Positions 1 to 8,244 of a stretch of 64,000 bases of DNA are shown piece after piece. The translations under genes were made by a program, and so were the position numbers. The stretch comes from JARYLZ01 sp964388275 (lineage in GTDB: Bacteria; Bacteroidota; Ignavibacteria; SZUA-365), in assembly GCA_964388275.1 (NCBI GenBank), contig CAYLZD010000008.1, positions 62,001 through 126,000 on the forward strand, written 5' to 3'. Within the stretch, counting starts at the first letter, position 1. Every line of letters begins with the position of its first letter. The notes below the pieces were generated by a model that was not told where the DNA came from, did no database searches, and saw nothing but the letters and a program-made list of their open reading frames with translations.

Positions 1-867
1 CGGAGTTATCTTCACGACGCCGGTCCCGAAAGCGGGATCGACGTACTCGTCCGCGATGACGGGAAGTTCCCTGTTGATGAGCGGAAGAAGGACTGTCCGC
101 CCTATCAGTGCGGAATAGCGCCTGTCCTGCGGATGCACGGCCACGGCTGTGTCGCCGAGCATGGTTTCAGGCCTTGTCGTGGCGACCACGAGGCACTCGG
201 CGGCGCTCGGGATCCCATTTTTCAGAAGAGGGTATCTGAAATAGTACAGTTTGCCCTGCTGTTCCCTGTGCTCCACTTCCTCGTCCGACAGGGCTGTATG
301 TGCGACTGGATCCCAGTTGATGATTCTCTTGCCCCGGTAGATCAGTCCTTTGCGGTAAAGTCGCACGAAGGCCTCGGTAACGGCCTTGGAAAGAGCGGGA
401 TCCATAGTGAAGACTAGGCGCTCCCAATCGCAGGACACGCCGAGTTTGCGGAGCTGCCGCAGGATGATGTCGCCGTAGTTATCACGCCATTTCCATACGA
501 GCTTCAGGAAAGCCTCGCGTCCGAGATCGTGCCGGGTCAGCCCTTCCCGCCGCTTCAACTCCTTTTCCACGACGGTCTGTGTGGCGATCCCGGCATGATC
601 CGTGCCCGGTATCCAGCAGGCGCGTTCTCCGAGAAGCCTGTGCCAACGGACGAATATGTCCTGGAGCGTGTTGTTGAGAACATGCCCCATGGTCAACATG
701 CCGGTGATATTCGGCGGGGGTATGACTACGGTGAAGGGGATCCCGTCAGGATCCGGATCGACGTGGAACAGCCCTTTTCGCTCCCAGAAGTCGTACCAGC
801 GGTCCTCGACGTTTTTCGGAGTATAAGCGGATTCCAGTGATTTTGTTTGCTTGTTTTTACTGGTCAT
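1..867 (-). CDS. valS: Valyl-tRNA synthetase, N-terminal 289 residues (runs off the left edge)
   Basis: Charges tRNA-Val with valine in the cytoplasm (class I synthetase). The frame is open from ATG at 867 to base 1. The Rossmann start carries PPPNITG followed by LTMGHVLNNT, the HIGH-box region, with Thr in place of the usual first His. After it come PGTDHAGIATQ and the start of the CP1 editing domain (TTRPETMLGDTAVAVHP), which is typical of ValRS. The KMSKS half lies outside the window. The start is supported by a Bacteroidota-type -7 element about 30 bases upstream and by the normal short N-terminus (NVEDRWYDFWERKG). It is divergent from the ABC-transporter remnants at 926. Confidence 0.96.
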   Translation of the reverse strand, partial: MTSKNKQTKSLESAYTPKNVEDRWYDFWERKGLFHVDPDPDGIPFTVVIPPPNITGMLTMGHVLNNTLQDIFVRWHRLLGERACWIPGTDHAGIATQTVVEKELKRREGLTRHDLGREAFLKLVWKWRDNYGDIILRQLRKLGVSCDWERLVFTMDPALSKAVTEAFVRLYRKGLIYRGKRIINWDPVAHTALSDEEVEHREQQGKLYYFRYPLLKNGIPSAAECLVVATTRPETMLGDTAVAVHPQDRRYSALIGRTVLLPLINRELPVIADEYVDPAFGTGVVKITP

Positions 868-895
868 GGCAATTAACACGGATCGGTATATCTGT

Positions 896-927
896 TAAAG
901 ATACGAAGCATCGAGCGTCTCATGAAA
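896..927 (-). promoter_or_regulatory. Likely valS promoter, Bacteroidota -33/-7 type
   Basis: On the minus strand TTTC (927-924), a 20-base spacer, then TATCTTTA (903-896) matches TTTG-N19-21-TAnnTTTG with two mismatches. It would start transcription about 20 bases before the valS ATG. It overlaps the truncated 5' end of the plus-strand ABC remnant. Confidence 0.5.
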
Positions 928-1333
928 TGGTGAAGCGCGCCGCGAAACCATGCTTGAGTTGTTCGATCTCTCGGGAAGCGCGCATAAGAAGCTGAGGGAA
1001 TTGTCGGGAGGCATGCGTCAGTAAGTATGCGCCGTCATGGCGCTGATGTTCGACGCGCCGATGTACGTGCTCGACGAGCCGACCGCGGGACTGGACCCGC
1101 TCATGGCACGGAGAGTCAAGGATATTCTCCTCGAGGAGAAGAAACGCGGAAAGTCGATACTTCTCGCTTCGCGCATCATGGGAGACATCGAGGAACTCGC
1201 CGACAGGGCAGTCGTTCTTCTGGAAGGAAAGGTGATTTTCGACGGAACCATAGGGGAACTCGGAGACGCGACCGGCCGTGCCGGAATCGAACGGGCCGTC
1301 GCGGCGCTGCTCGAAAACGGCAAGGCGGATTAA
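926..1333 (+). pseudogene. Decayed ABC transporter ATPase (NosF-like), N-terminus lost
   Basis: The reading frame contains the ABC signature LSGGMRQ, then an in-frame TAA at 1022-1024, then Walker B and D-loop (MYVLDEPTAGLDP). The last 98 residues remain open from an internal ATG at 1037. The Walker A half (about 130 residues) is absent: in-frame TGA at 923-925 and the valS promoter region replace it. The switch-loop His is also gone (LLASRIMGDIEELAD where the family has a His). Three independent lesions make a functional ATPase very unlikely. The stop overlaps the start of the permease remnant (TAATG at 1331-1335), the normal coupling of nosF-nosY type pairs. Confidence 0.85.
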
Positions 1334-1899
1334 TGACATCCGTGCTGATCAAATACCAGCTACGGAACATTTTACGCAGCCGCTGGATTACAATTTACTG
1401 CCTGCTGTTTGCGATCACCGGCGAACTGCTCCATCAGCACAGCGGCGATGTGAGGAACATGCAGCTGGGTTTGATGTATGCCACGCTGGCGGCTGTTCCG
1501 CTGATATCCCTGGTATTCGGCACGTTGTATTTTCACAATTCTAGGGAATTCCATGCAATACTCGCCGCGCAGCCCTTGTCGCGCGGAAAGGTGTTTTTCA
1601 GTTCCTGGGCGACGGCAGCCGGAACGCCGGCTCTCGCGTACGCGGTGGGAACGGCGGTCCCGGTTGAATCCGATAGATCTTTCCAGAATAGTGCTGACAC
1701 GGAGGTTCGACGCCTCGGCTCTCATGGGATACACCGGCGCGGTCTTCGAACAAGCCCTGGGAGACGCTCAGGGTCTCCTGCTGGCGGCCGCGGTCATGTG
1801 CCTCTGGATCATGGCTCCGCTGCTGCTCGCCCGGCGGGCGTTTGTGCGAAGCGATTTCCGAACAGGCGAGTCCATGCGGCGGCCGCCGACCCGGCACAA
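1333..1899 (+). pseudogene. Decayed ABC-2 permease (NosY-like), internally deleted and frameshifted
   Basis: From ATG 1333 about 100 residues read as an ABC-2 permease N-terminus (IKYQLRNILRSRW, then hydrophobic segments ending near KVFFSSWATAAG). The similarity then jumps to the +1 frame near 1640-1665, where NPIDLSRIVL, ALMGYTGAVF and a last membrane segment followed by RRAFVRSDF match the C-terminus of NosY-type permeases. About 100 central residues (several membrane helices) and the original stop are missing. The remnant runs into the convergent thioredoxin gene ending at 1903. The family assignment comes from motifs; no other nos gene is visible here. Confidence 0.75.
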
Positions 1900-1902
1900 G
1901 TC

Positions 1903-2556
1903 TCAAAGCAGCTTGCGTATCGATGCTTCCCACTCTTCTTTCGTCTCCAGACCCACTTTCACGGCTCTCACTATCCCCTCGCGGTCGATCAGGAATGTGG
2001 TCGGAATGCTTTCGATATTCCCGAACGTGGCGGACACCTCGTTGTTTCCCAACAGCACCGTGTAGTTGAGCGGCTGCTCGCGGAGGAATGCCATCACACT
2101 TTCAGGCTTGTCGAGCGCGATACCCACGATTAGCAATCCCTTGGCGCCGTATTTCTTCTGCAGCTCGATGAAATCAGGAATTTCACGCTTACACGGGGGA
2201 CACCAAGTGGCCCAGAAATTCAGCATCACCACTTTGCCCCTTTTTTCAGATAAAGAGAACAGCGTTCCGTCCGGCGTCGACAGTGAGAAGTCCGGCGACG
2301 GAGCCTCGAGAAAACCCGCCGGACCCGTGGGGGGCGCCGGCTGCCTCATTTCGCCGGCGTCCATTTCCTGCACGGCTTCCGTCCCGTCATAATCTGCGAC
2401 CGGGACAGTACGGCGCGCAGAATCAGCACCGATAACAAGGTATATTATCACCGCCAGCAGGACTAATCCTGCGGTTGCTGCGATCCATATGTATTTCCCG
2501 CTTCCCGTTTTGCCGGTATCGGCAGGATTTGTGTTTCGGGTTCCTTTGCCGCTCAT
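1903..2556 (-). CDS. Membrane-anchored TlpA/ResA-like thiol-disulfide oxidoreductase
   Basis: 217 residues. One membrane helix (residues 22-44) anchors the protein, followed by a Pro/Ala-rich linker (about 45-85) and a thioredoxin fold facing the periplasm. The active site is WATWCPPCK (C119 and C122), with the AhpC/TSA-like strand SPDFSLSTPDG and the cis-Pro loop IPTTFLIDREG. Such proteins reduce periplasmic disulfides, for example during cytochrome c or metalloprotein maturation. The ATG at 2556 overlaps the stop of the upstream DUF1858 gene by four bases (ATGA), so the two are translationally coupled. The same frame is open further upstream, but only inside that neighbour. Confidence 0.9.
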   Translation of the reverse strand: MSGKGTRNTNPADTGKTGSGKYIWIAATAGLVLLAVIIYLVIGADSARRTVPVADYDGTEAVQEMDAGEMRQPAPPTGPAGFLEAPSPDFSLSTPDGTLFSLSEKRGKVVMLNFWATWCPPCKREIPDFIELQKKYGAKGLLIVGIALDKPESVMAFLREQPLNYTVLLGNNEVSATFGNIESIPTTFLIDREGIVRAVKVGLETKEEWEASIRKLL

Positions 2557-2783
2557 GACTGCGCTCCTTCCGCTTCTTGTATGTGTTCGTTGAGCATATT
2601 CAACAGCTCGAGCCGCCGAGCTTCGGGGATGCCTTTCTCCTGCATGGCATCGCCGAGCGTCCCCCAAGCGGGTTCGCCGCAAAGCAGACAGCGAATGCCG
2701 TGATCCATCAGAAAATTCACAGCCGAAGGGCTGGATTCCACAAGTTCCTCTATGTAAGTATCGAGTGTTATCATGGATTGCAT
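2553..2783 (-). CDS. DUF1858-family small redox-disulfide protein
   Basis: 76 residues, cytoplasmic, no signal. The pattern is that of DUF1858 (hybrid-cluster-protein-associated redox disulfide domain): a helix ending in MDHGIRCLLCGEPAWGTL with a C-x-x-C pair (C32, C35), followed by a short helical C-terminus. An internal Met4 (MITLDTYIEEL) could be the true start. Its coupling to the TlpA-like gene suggests a shared thiol-redox function; the substrate is unknown. Confidence 0.8.
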   Translation of the reverse strand: MQSMITLDTYIEELVESSPSAVNFLMDHGIRCLLCGEPAWGTLGDAMQEKGIPEARRLELLNMLNEHIQEAEGAQS

Positions 2784-2856
2784 CCCCGCCGGTTCCTCCC
2801 GGCGACTTTTATTTGATGTGCGCGGACGCGCTTTGGTTTCGCCAGCGGCGCAACTT

Positions 2857-3993
2857 TCACGAAAATCCGAGAGCGTCGAGAATCTTCACGATCCCGGGCT
2901 GCAGGTTGCCGCGATCCACGCGCCAGGCCCTGAATTCTCGTCGAGGCCGGTATGAGGATCGGTAATCCATGAAAGCCCGGCGTCTCGAGAAAGAGGGCAA
3001 AGCCGCTATCCGGCGCATAGCCGCATCGTCGGCGTCTACATCCAGGGCGGTTGCGAGTATGCCCCGGATGAGTTCGACGGGCGATTCCGGCAGGCGCCTG
3101 ACCGCTATGTCGAGACTGACTTCGGGAAGGAGTTCCGGGAATGTCTTGACCGGCTGCTCACCGAGAAATGAACACAGCGCCTCGTAGACCATCACCGCGC
3201 CCAGAAGCTTGCCGTCCCAGGAATGCCCGGCGATGTGCGGCGTCGCGACATCCGCCGCCGCGACGAGTTCAGGATCGACATCGGGTTCGTGTGGCCAAAC
3301 ATCGAGTATCAGACCGCGCAGTTTGTTTCCACGGAGGGCTCGTTGAAGAGCCGCGGTGTCCACCACGCCTCCACGGCTTGTATTGATGAAGATCGCGCCG
3401 TCGCGCATGCGGTCGAACGCGCTCTCGTCGATCATTCCAGCGGTGGGATGCGGACCGAGGGACTCCAGAGGCACATGCATCGTAACTATGTCCGCGGCCA
3501 GAGCTTCATCCAGCGGTCTGAACATGCGGGCGCCGGTCGCTTCCCTCAGTGGCGGATCGTTCAGAACGGTTTTCATGCCGATTCTTTCGGCCATGTGCTG
3601 AACCCACGCGCCGACATGACCGACGCCGATGATTCCGATGCTCAGATCGGGCAGGGAGAAATCGAGCTTCGCGGCAAGATGAAAGAGCGCTGTGAAAATA
3701 TACTCGGCAACCGAGAGAGCGTTGCTTCCGGCCGCCGAAGCGAAGACGATACCGCTGCTCTCGAGGTATCGTGTGTCGACGTGATCGATCCCGGATGTGG
3801 CAGTCGCCACGAAGCGTACGGGAGATCCGGCCAGGANNNNNNNNNNGTCGGTCGATGCGAGTTCCTCCTTGATATCCGTCCGCGACCGCGGCTCGAACAG
3901 ACGTACTTCGCCCAGCTGCGCGCACAACTCCCCGATTCCGGGGATATTGGCATCAGACAGGATGCGAAGGTTTGATTTGCTGGTATCCGGCAT
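2857..3993 (-). CDS. pdxB: Erythronate-4-phosphate dehydrogenase, interrupted by an assembly gap
   Basis: Oxidises 4-phospho-erythronate in the DXP-dependent pyridoxal phosphate pathway (D-2-hydroxyacid dehydrogenase superfamily). Visible marks are ATSGIDHVD, the NAD-binding IGIIGVGHVGAWV, NTSRGGVVDTAAL with the catalytic Arg, and ATPHIAGHSWDGK with the catalytic His. The C-terminal dimerisation region is PdxB-like, which separates it from SerA. The chosen ATG at 3993 (MPDTSKSN) has GGGAGAA upstream. The run of N at 3837-3846 sits where PdxB proteins have a VRSVTKV-like stretch. Only four codons bridge a place where I expect about 14, so the true gene is probably longer than drawn. Confidence 0.88.
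   Translation of the reverse strand: MPDTSKSNLRILSDANIPGIGELCAQLGEVRLFEPRSRTDIKEELASTDXXXXLAGSPVRFVATATSGIDHVDTRYLESSGIVFASAAGSNALSVAEYIFTALFHLAAKLDFSLPDLSIGIIGVGHVGAWVQHMAERIGMKTVLNDPPLREATGARMFRPLDEALAADIVTMHVPLESLGPHPTAGMIDESAFDRMRDGAIFINTSRGGVVDTAALQRALRGNKLRGLILDVWPHEPDVDPELVAAADVATPHIAGHSWDGKLLGAVMVYEALCSFLGEQPVKTFPELLPEVSLDIAVRRLPESPVELIRGILATALDVDADDAAMRRIAALPSFSRRRAFMDYRSSYRPRREFRAWRVDRGNLQPGIVKILDALGFS
3837..3846. other. Assembly gap (10 N)
   Basis: Ten unresolved bases inside pdxB. Protein similarity suggests the real missing stretch is about 40 bases, so the 10 N look like a placeholder. The reading frame happens to be kept across it. Confidence 0.97.
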
Positions 3994-4536
3994 GGCGCGC
4001 ACTTCTCCCGTCGGCAACAGCCGCGAGGATAATGACAAATGAAAACAGCGGGAAGTGGAAAAACAAGATAAAAATGCGGCGGTACCTGGATGGCCCCGAC
4101 GCAGTGTGCAAAGGGACAGCACCCATTATTTCACCAGCTGCATCGTTTTCGGAATCACTACGAATCCGGCATGCAGCGTGAGTATGCATATTCCGCTGGC
4201 CAGCTTCGACGCGTCAAAGGAAACACAGTGGTTGCCGGCGGAGTCGAAAGTCGCGCAGTAGCGTTTCGCGCAGGCATGGGTCGGCGCCACGAATCCGCGG
4301 ATCGACGCAGGACGAAGTTGACGGCACCGGGGAAGCGATCCCGGCGCCACACCTCTTCCATAGCATACTAATCGCGGAAAAATGAAGGCGCTTGTCGAAT
4401 CCAGCGCGATTTCTCCGAAGAAAATCCATTTCGGCTGTCAGGTTTTTGACCTTTCAGTTGTCTATCTTTATGTTCGTCCCGGTTATCGGGCTTCCCGGGT
4501 TACCGGAAGCGTCGAGAAAACGCGTTTTTCCACACA
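3994..4536. other. Intergenic stretch between pdxB and the vWA/T9SS gene
   Basis: 543 bases between divergent genes. It holds the T9SS-tail remnant described separately (4126-4254) and otherwise no frame with recognisable coding character. Near the right end TATCTTTA (4463-4470) fits the -7 element seen at other promoters here. A TTGACC lies only 11 bases before it, too close for the usual spacing, so I rate this as a weak promoter candidate for the gene at 4537. Confidence 0.5.
4126..4254 (-). pseudogene. Orphan remnant of a T9SS type A sorting domain
   Basis: About 42 codons on the minus strand read TFDSAGNH, VSFDASKLASGI and end PKTMQLVK followed by a stop, the classic last strands of a type A C-terminal sorting domain. 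Family members normally have a Tyr in ASGIYIL and Lys-Lys-Met in the last strand; here these are Cys and Lys-Thr-Met. Upstream of about 4254 the frame loses similarity, with no signal peptide or body protein. It is the 3' scar of a deleted secreted protein. Confidence 0.72.
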
Positions 4537-7500
4537 ATGGAACCTGACGTGCCGACAGCAGTCGCAGAACTCGTTCAAAGCGCGCCGCATGCGAAGCGTA
4601 AAAGCTGTACCGCATGCGCCCGTCTGACTGTCGCAGTGCTGGCGCTGTTCGCATTCGAAGGCGCCGCGGCCCAACCTTCGGTAGTCGTCAAGCGCATTTT
4701 TGTGAATCCGCCGATAATCGACCTTTACTTCACGGCCTACTGCTCTTCCGTGCCGAATTTCGACATAGATCCTGCACGAGTCAGGTTGACCGAAAACGGG
4801 CTCGATGTGCCGGAAACGGAACTATCCTGTCCGAATCCGGCGGCGCCCTGCCGCATGGCGGCGGCGCTGGTGCTGGACGCGAGCGGCAGCATGACGGGCC
4901 CGTACAACCTGGGCGCCCGCGCAGCGGGCCGCGCTTTCATCGACAGCATGGACGGTTCGCAGGACCAGGCGGCAGTCGTCTGGTTCAACAACGCGGCCGC
5001 CGTGGCCTGTCAACCGACAAGCGACACGGCACTCCTCCGCCGCTCCATAGACTCGCTCCCCGCTTTCGGCGGCACGGCTCTCTGGGACGCGGTTTACATC
5101 GGACTCTTGCAGGTTCGCGGAGCTTCCGCCAATCAGTGCAGGGCGGTCGTGCTGCTGACCGACGGCACGGACAATGCTTCCACAACACCTCCCGCTACGG
5201 TAATCGATTTCGCAATCAGAAATCGTGTGCGGCTGTTCATGATCGGCCTCGGTCATTCGACTAATGACGAGAAATTGGCGGAAGCCGCTCAGCTGACGGG
5301 AGGAGTACATTTTCATGCTTCAAACGAGAGCGAGCTGACCCCGATTTTCCGCTCGATTGCGGGATTAATCCGCCGGGGTTTCGGAGAATGCAGGATCTCG
5401 TATGCCCTGTCATGCGCCGACGGAGGGGAGCGAGAGCTTCTTCTGACTTTGCAAATCCCGTGCGGACAGGCGCAGGCGGCAGCAGATTTCACCGCTCCGC
5501 TCGATACGACTTCTTTCAAGCCCCTCTTTCTCCGTCTGGGTGAAGCCACGATCGCAGGAGGTTCAGAAACCGTGTTACCTCTCTGGATCGACGAACCCAT
5601 GATCGAGCGCGCGGAGCTCATGTATCCCGCTTCATTCAAAGTGGCATATGATAACGGAAGCGCCCGCTTGCATGAGGTAACCGCTCCTCCAGGATGCGCC
5701 TTCGAGGGCGCCGACTTCAAAGTTGTGCAGACCGACGACGGCGCGGAGGTTCTGATGCAAAACCGCATCACAATCCGCACCACAGGACTTCCGCAGCTCG
5801 CCGCTCTCCTGCGCGTGAGCGCTGTGGGACATCCGGGCCCGGATACGCTGCGATGTCCTGTCTCGATATCTGACTTGAAGTTCTCTGCCGGCTGCCGGAA
5901 GCCCCGAATGCGCGGCGGCGTCCTGTCTGTGCTCCCCTGGCCGCCGTCAGTCAGCGCAAGCAGCCGGGCGGACGAACGGCTGCGCTGGGACTGCTGGAAG
6001 GACGGCTACGAACCGGAGTTGCTCCCCATAGCGCTGACGGTGCGCAACGACGGCAACGGCGTCGCCACGGGGGGAAGAGCGTTACTCGGGACACCGAGCG
6101 ACGCCTTCGTCATTGTGCACCCGCCCACCGCCGAGCAGGCATTGACGCCGTCCGACATACCGCCTTCGGGCACGGCGACCGTTTCCTGGCTCGTCAAAGC
6201 TCTGCCCCGGAAGTCGAGCGACTCGATCCAAATCTCTCTGATATCGACGTTCAGCAACCACCCGCCTGTCGAAAGCGAAGCAAGGATTTTCGTTCCCGCT
6301 TCACATCCAGCGCTGCCGCTCGAATTGGACGGCCCGCCGTATGCGTGCGAAGGAAGCGGAAGACTGCTCACGGCGCTGCCGGGGTATTCCGGATATATAT
6401 GGTCGACGGGCGCCAATACGCGCACGATTCACGTGACCCGGACAGGCACTTACTGGTACACGGCAATCACGGCTATAGGAGATCGCTACTGTTCGGATAC
6501 GGTAGGCATAATTTCCCGACCGCCGCCGTCGCCGCAGATTGTGGCGGACGGTTCGCTTACCTTCTGTCCGGGCGATTCGTTGCGTCTGTATACTCTCGAC
6601 GAGTATCCGTATTTCCGATGGTCCACCGGTGAGAACTCCCGCTACATATACGCGCGCAGACCCGGAGAGTACTCGGTTGTGGTGATAGACAGCTTCGGTT
6701 GCGAGGGCGCGTCGGTTCCGGTAAACACCGCTCATTACACGACGCCGATGCCTGTGATCGAGGGCCCGGTGTCGATTTGCCGCTTCGATACGGGAAGCTA
6801 TTCGGTGGTCAACGATTCCGGTTGGGCGCTTCGATGGAGCGTCGAGCAGGGTCGTATCGAAGGATCCTCCACCGGAAGCACTGTGAGGGTGAGATGGGGT
6901 AACGCCCCGAGGGGGCTGCTCATGGTCACGGCTGTTTCACCGGTTACCGGCTGTTCAGGCAAGGCAATCTTTCAAGTGTGGCTTTCGCCGGGATCGACAC
7001 CGCGGATCTCACCCGGCAGCGTCACTTTGTGCAAGGGTGATACCGCGACTCTTTCCGCGGACACGGGTTTCGTCTCGTGGCGCTGGAGCGACGGTGTAAC
7101 GACACGCGTCCGCAGAATAACGACCCCGGGAACCTTCGCCGTGGAAGCGAAGGATGAAAACGGATGCGCTGCCGTTTCGGACAGCATCACGGTCACCGTC
7201 AACGACCCTCCCGCGCCTTCCTTGATCGGAGAGGAGCAGGTATGCCGGGGAGACACGGCCTACTATATTTCCGCGCCGACGGCGGGCAACGAGTACGGTT
7301 GGCTGATAAGCGGAGGAAGCATCCTGGCCAGTCCATCCCCCTGGTTTGTCTACGTCGCCTGGAACGACGGAACACGAGGGAAAGTGATTCTCCGTGAAAA
7401 GGCCGGCAGCTGCGTGGGCGCCGATACGATGCTGGTTGAGGTCGGCGCCGGCCGAAAACCGGATGTTTTCATCAACGGCGCACTGCGTTTCTGCCAGGGA

Positions 7501-8157
7501 GACAGCGTGATCTTGACGGCCGAAGACGGTTTTTCGGACTACAGATGGTCGACCGGAGAAACTTCCCGGAGCATTGCGGTCAGAAGCAGCGGAGCTTATA
7601 TCGTGCGGACGAGCGACGGGGGCGATTGCCCGGGCTGGTCGGATTCGGTCCGCGTGACATCGATACCTCTGCCCGAGAAACCCGTGATAAGCAGAGCCGG
7701 AGATGTTCTGAACGCGAGTCCGGCGAACGCATATCAGTGGTACGCCGCCGACAGCCTCCTGCCGGGCGAAACAGGCCGTTCACTTCACCTCACACGCCCT
7801 GGAATATATTTTGTCGAGGCGTGGGACCGCGAGGGTTGTTCTTCGATATCGGACCCGTTCGATGTCACGGTTCTGGATGCGGATCCGGCGCCTATGCCCC
7901 GCCATCCGTTGATCAGCATCTACCCTGAACCGCACAGCGGCAGGTTCACGGTCAATATCCACATGGAAAAGGACACCGAGCTGACTTTGAGAATTCGGGA
8001 CGCGCTCGGCAGGCTGATAGCAAGCGATCGTTGCCGCACGGAAGACGGAAAATTGACCAAGGTATTCCGGCTCGACAAAATGCCTTCGGGAATTTATCTT
8101 CTGGAAGCCGAACACGGGAAAGGGATGGAAAGAATCAAAACCATGGTAAGGCATTAA
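4537..8157 (+). CDS. Large secreted vWA and Ig-like repeat protein with T9SS sorting domain
   Basis: 1206 residues. A signal peptide (hydrophobic core about residues 30-45, cleavage near AAAQ) is followed by a von Willebrand factor A domain (about 107-285). This has an intact MIDAS metal site: DASGS (D114, S116, S118), the GGTALWDA Thr loop and TDGTDN. The middle has mixed beta domains. About 595-1110 is a string of short modules with the pattern FCpGDSlrL, then YrWSTGEnSR, then GxYxVxxxDxxGC, near 598, 673, 829, 983 and 1049, mixed with two PKD-like units (about 744 and 900). The last 85 residues (from IYPEPHSGRFTV) form a T9SS sorting domain. A cell-surface adhesin or matrix protein is likely; the ligand is unknown. 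The n-region before the signal core is long, so the start is not certain. Confidence 0.88.
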   Translation: MEPDVPTAVAELVQSAPHAKRKSCTACARLTVAVLALFAFEGAAAQPSVVVKRIFVNPPIIDLYFTAYCSSVPNFDIDPARVRLTENGLDVPETELSCPNPAAPCRMAAALVLDASGSMTGPYNLGARAAGRAFIDSMDGSQDQAAVVWFNNAAAVACQPTSDTALLRRSIDSLPAFGGTALWDAVYIGLLQVRGASANQCRAVVLLTDGTDNASTTPPATVIDFAIRNRVRLFMIGLGHSTNDEKLAEAAQLTGGVHFHASNESELTPIFRSIAGLIRRGFGECRISYALSCADGGERELLLTLQIPCGQAQAAADFTAPLDTTSFKPLFLRLGEATIAGGSETVLPLWIDEPMIERAELMYPASFKVAYDNGSARLHEVTAPPGCAFEGADFKVVQTDDGAEVLMQNRITIRTTGLPQLAALLRVSAVGHPGPDTLRCPVSISDLKFSAGCRKPRMRGGVLSVLPWPPSVSASSRADERLRWDCWKDGYEPELLPIALTVRNDGNGVATGGRALLGTPSDAFVIVHPPTAEQALTPSDIPPSGTATVSWLVKALPRKSSDSIQISLISTFSNHPPVESEARIFVPASHPALPLELDGPPYACEGSGRLLTALPGYSGYIWSTGANTRTIHVTRTGTYWYTAITAIGDRYCSDTVGIISRPPPSPQIVADGSLTFCPGDSLRLYTLDEYPYFRWSTGENSRYIYARRPGEYSVVVIDSFGCEGASVPVNTAHYTTPMPVIEGPVSICRFDTGSYSVVNDSGWALRWSVEQGRIEGSSTGSTVRVRWGNAPRGLLMVTAVSPVTGCSGKAIFQVWLSPGSTPRISPGSVTLCKGDTATLSADTGFVSWRWSDGVTTRVRRITTPGTFAVEAKDENGCAAVSDSITVTVNDPPAPSLIGEEQVCRGDTAYYISAPTAGNEYGWLISGGSILASPSPWFVYVAWNDGTRGKVILREKAGSCVGADTMLVEVGAGRKPDVFINGALRFCQGDSVILTAEDGFSDYRWSTGETSRSIAVRSSGAYIVRTSDGGDCPGWSDSVRVTSIPLPEKPVISRAGDVLNASPANAYQWYAADSLLPGETGRSLHLTRPGIYFVEAWDREGCSSISDPFDVTVLDADPAPMPRHPLISIYPEPHSGRFTVNIHMEKDTELTLRIRDALGRLIASDRCRTEDGKLTKVFRLDKMPSGIYLLEAEHGKGMERIKTMVRH

Positions 8158-8244
8158 AGAATCGCGCGGCAAGACATGCATTCCGGCGGCAGGGACGGAA
8201 CAACAGACATTTGCGCCGGTTTAGGATACGCCGGTTTCAGCTTA

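Noticed and set aside
4446..4470. TTGACC plus TATCTTTA as a firm promoter for the vWA/T9SS gene
   Set aside because: The two boxes are only 11 bases apart, too close for either the Bacteroidota or the sigma-70 spacing; left as a weak candidate.
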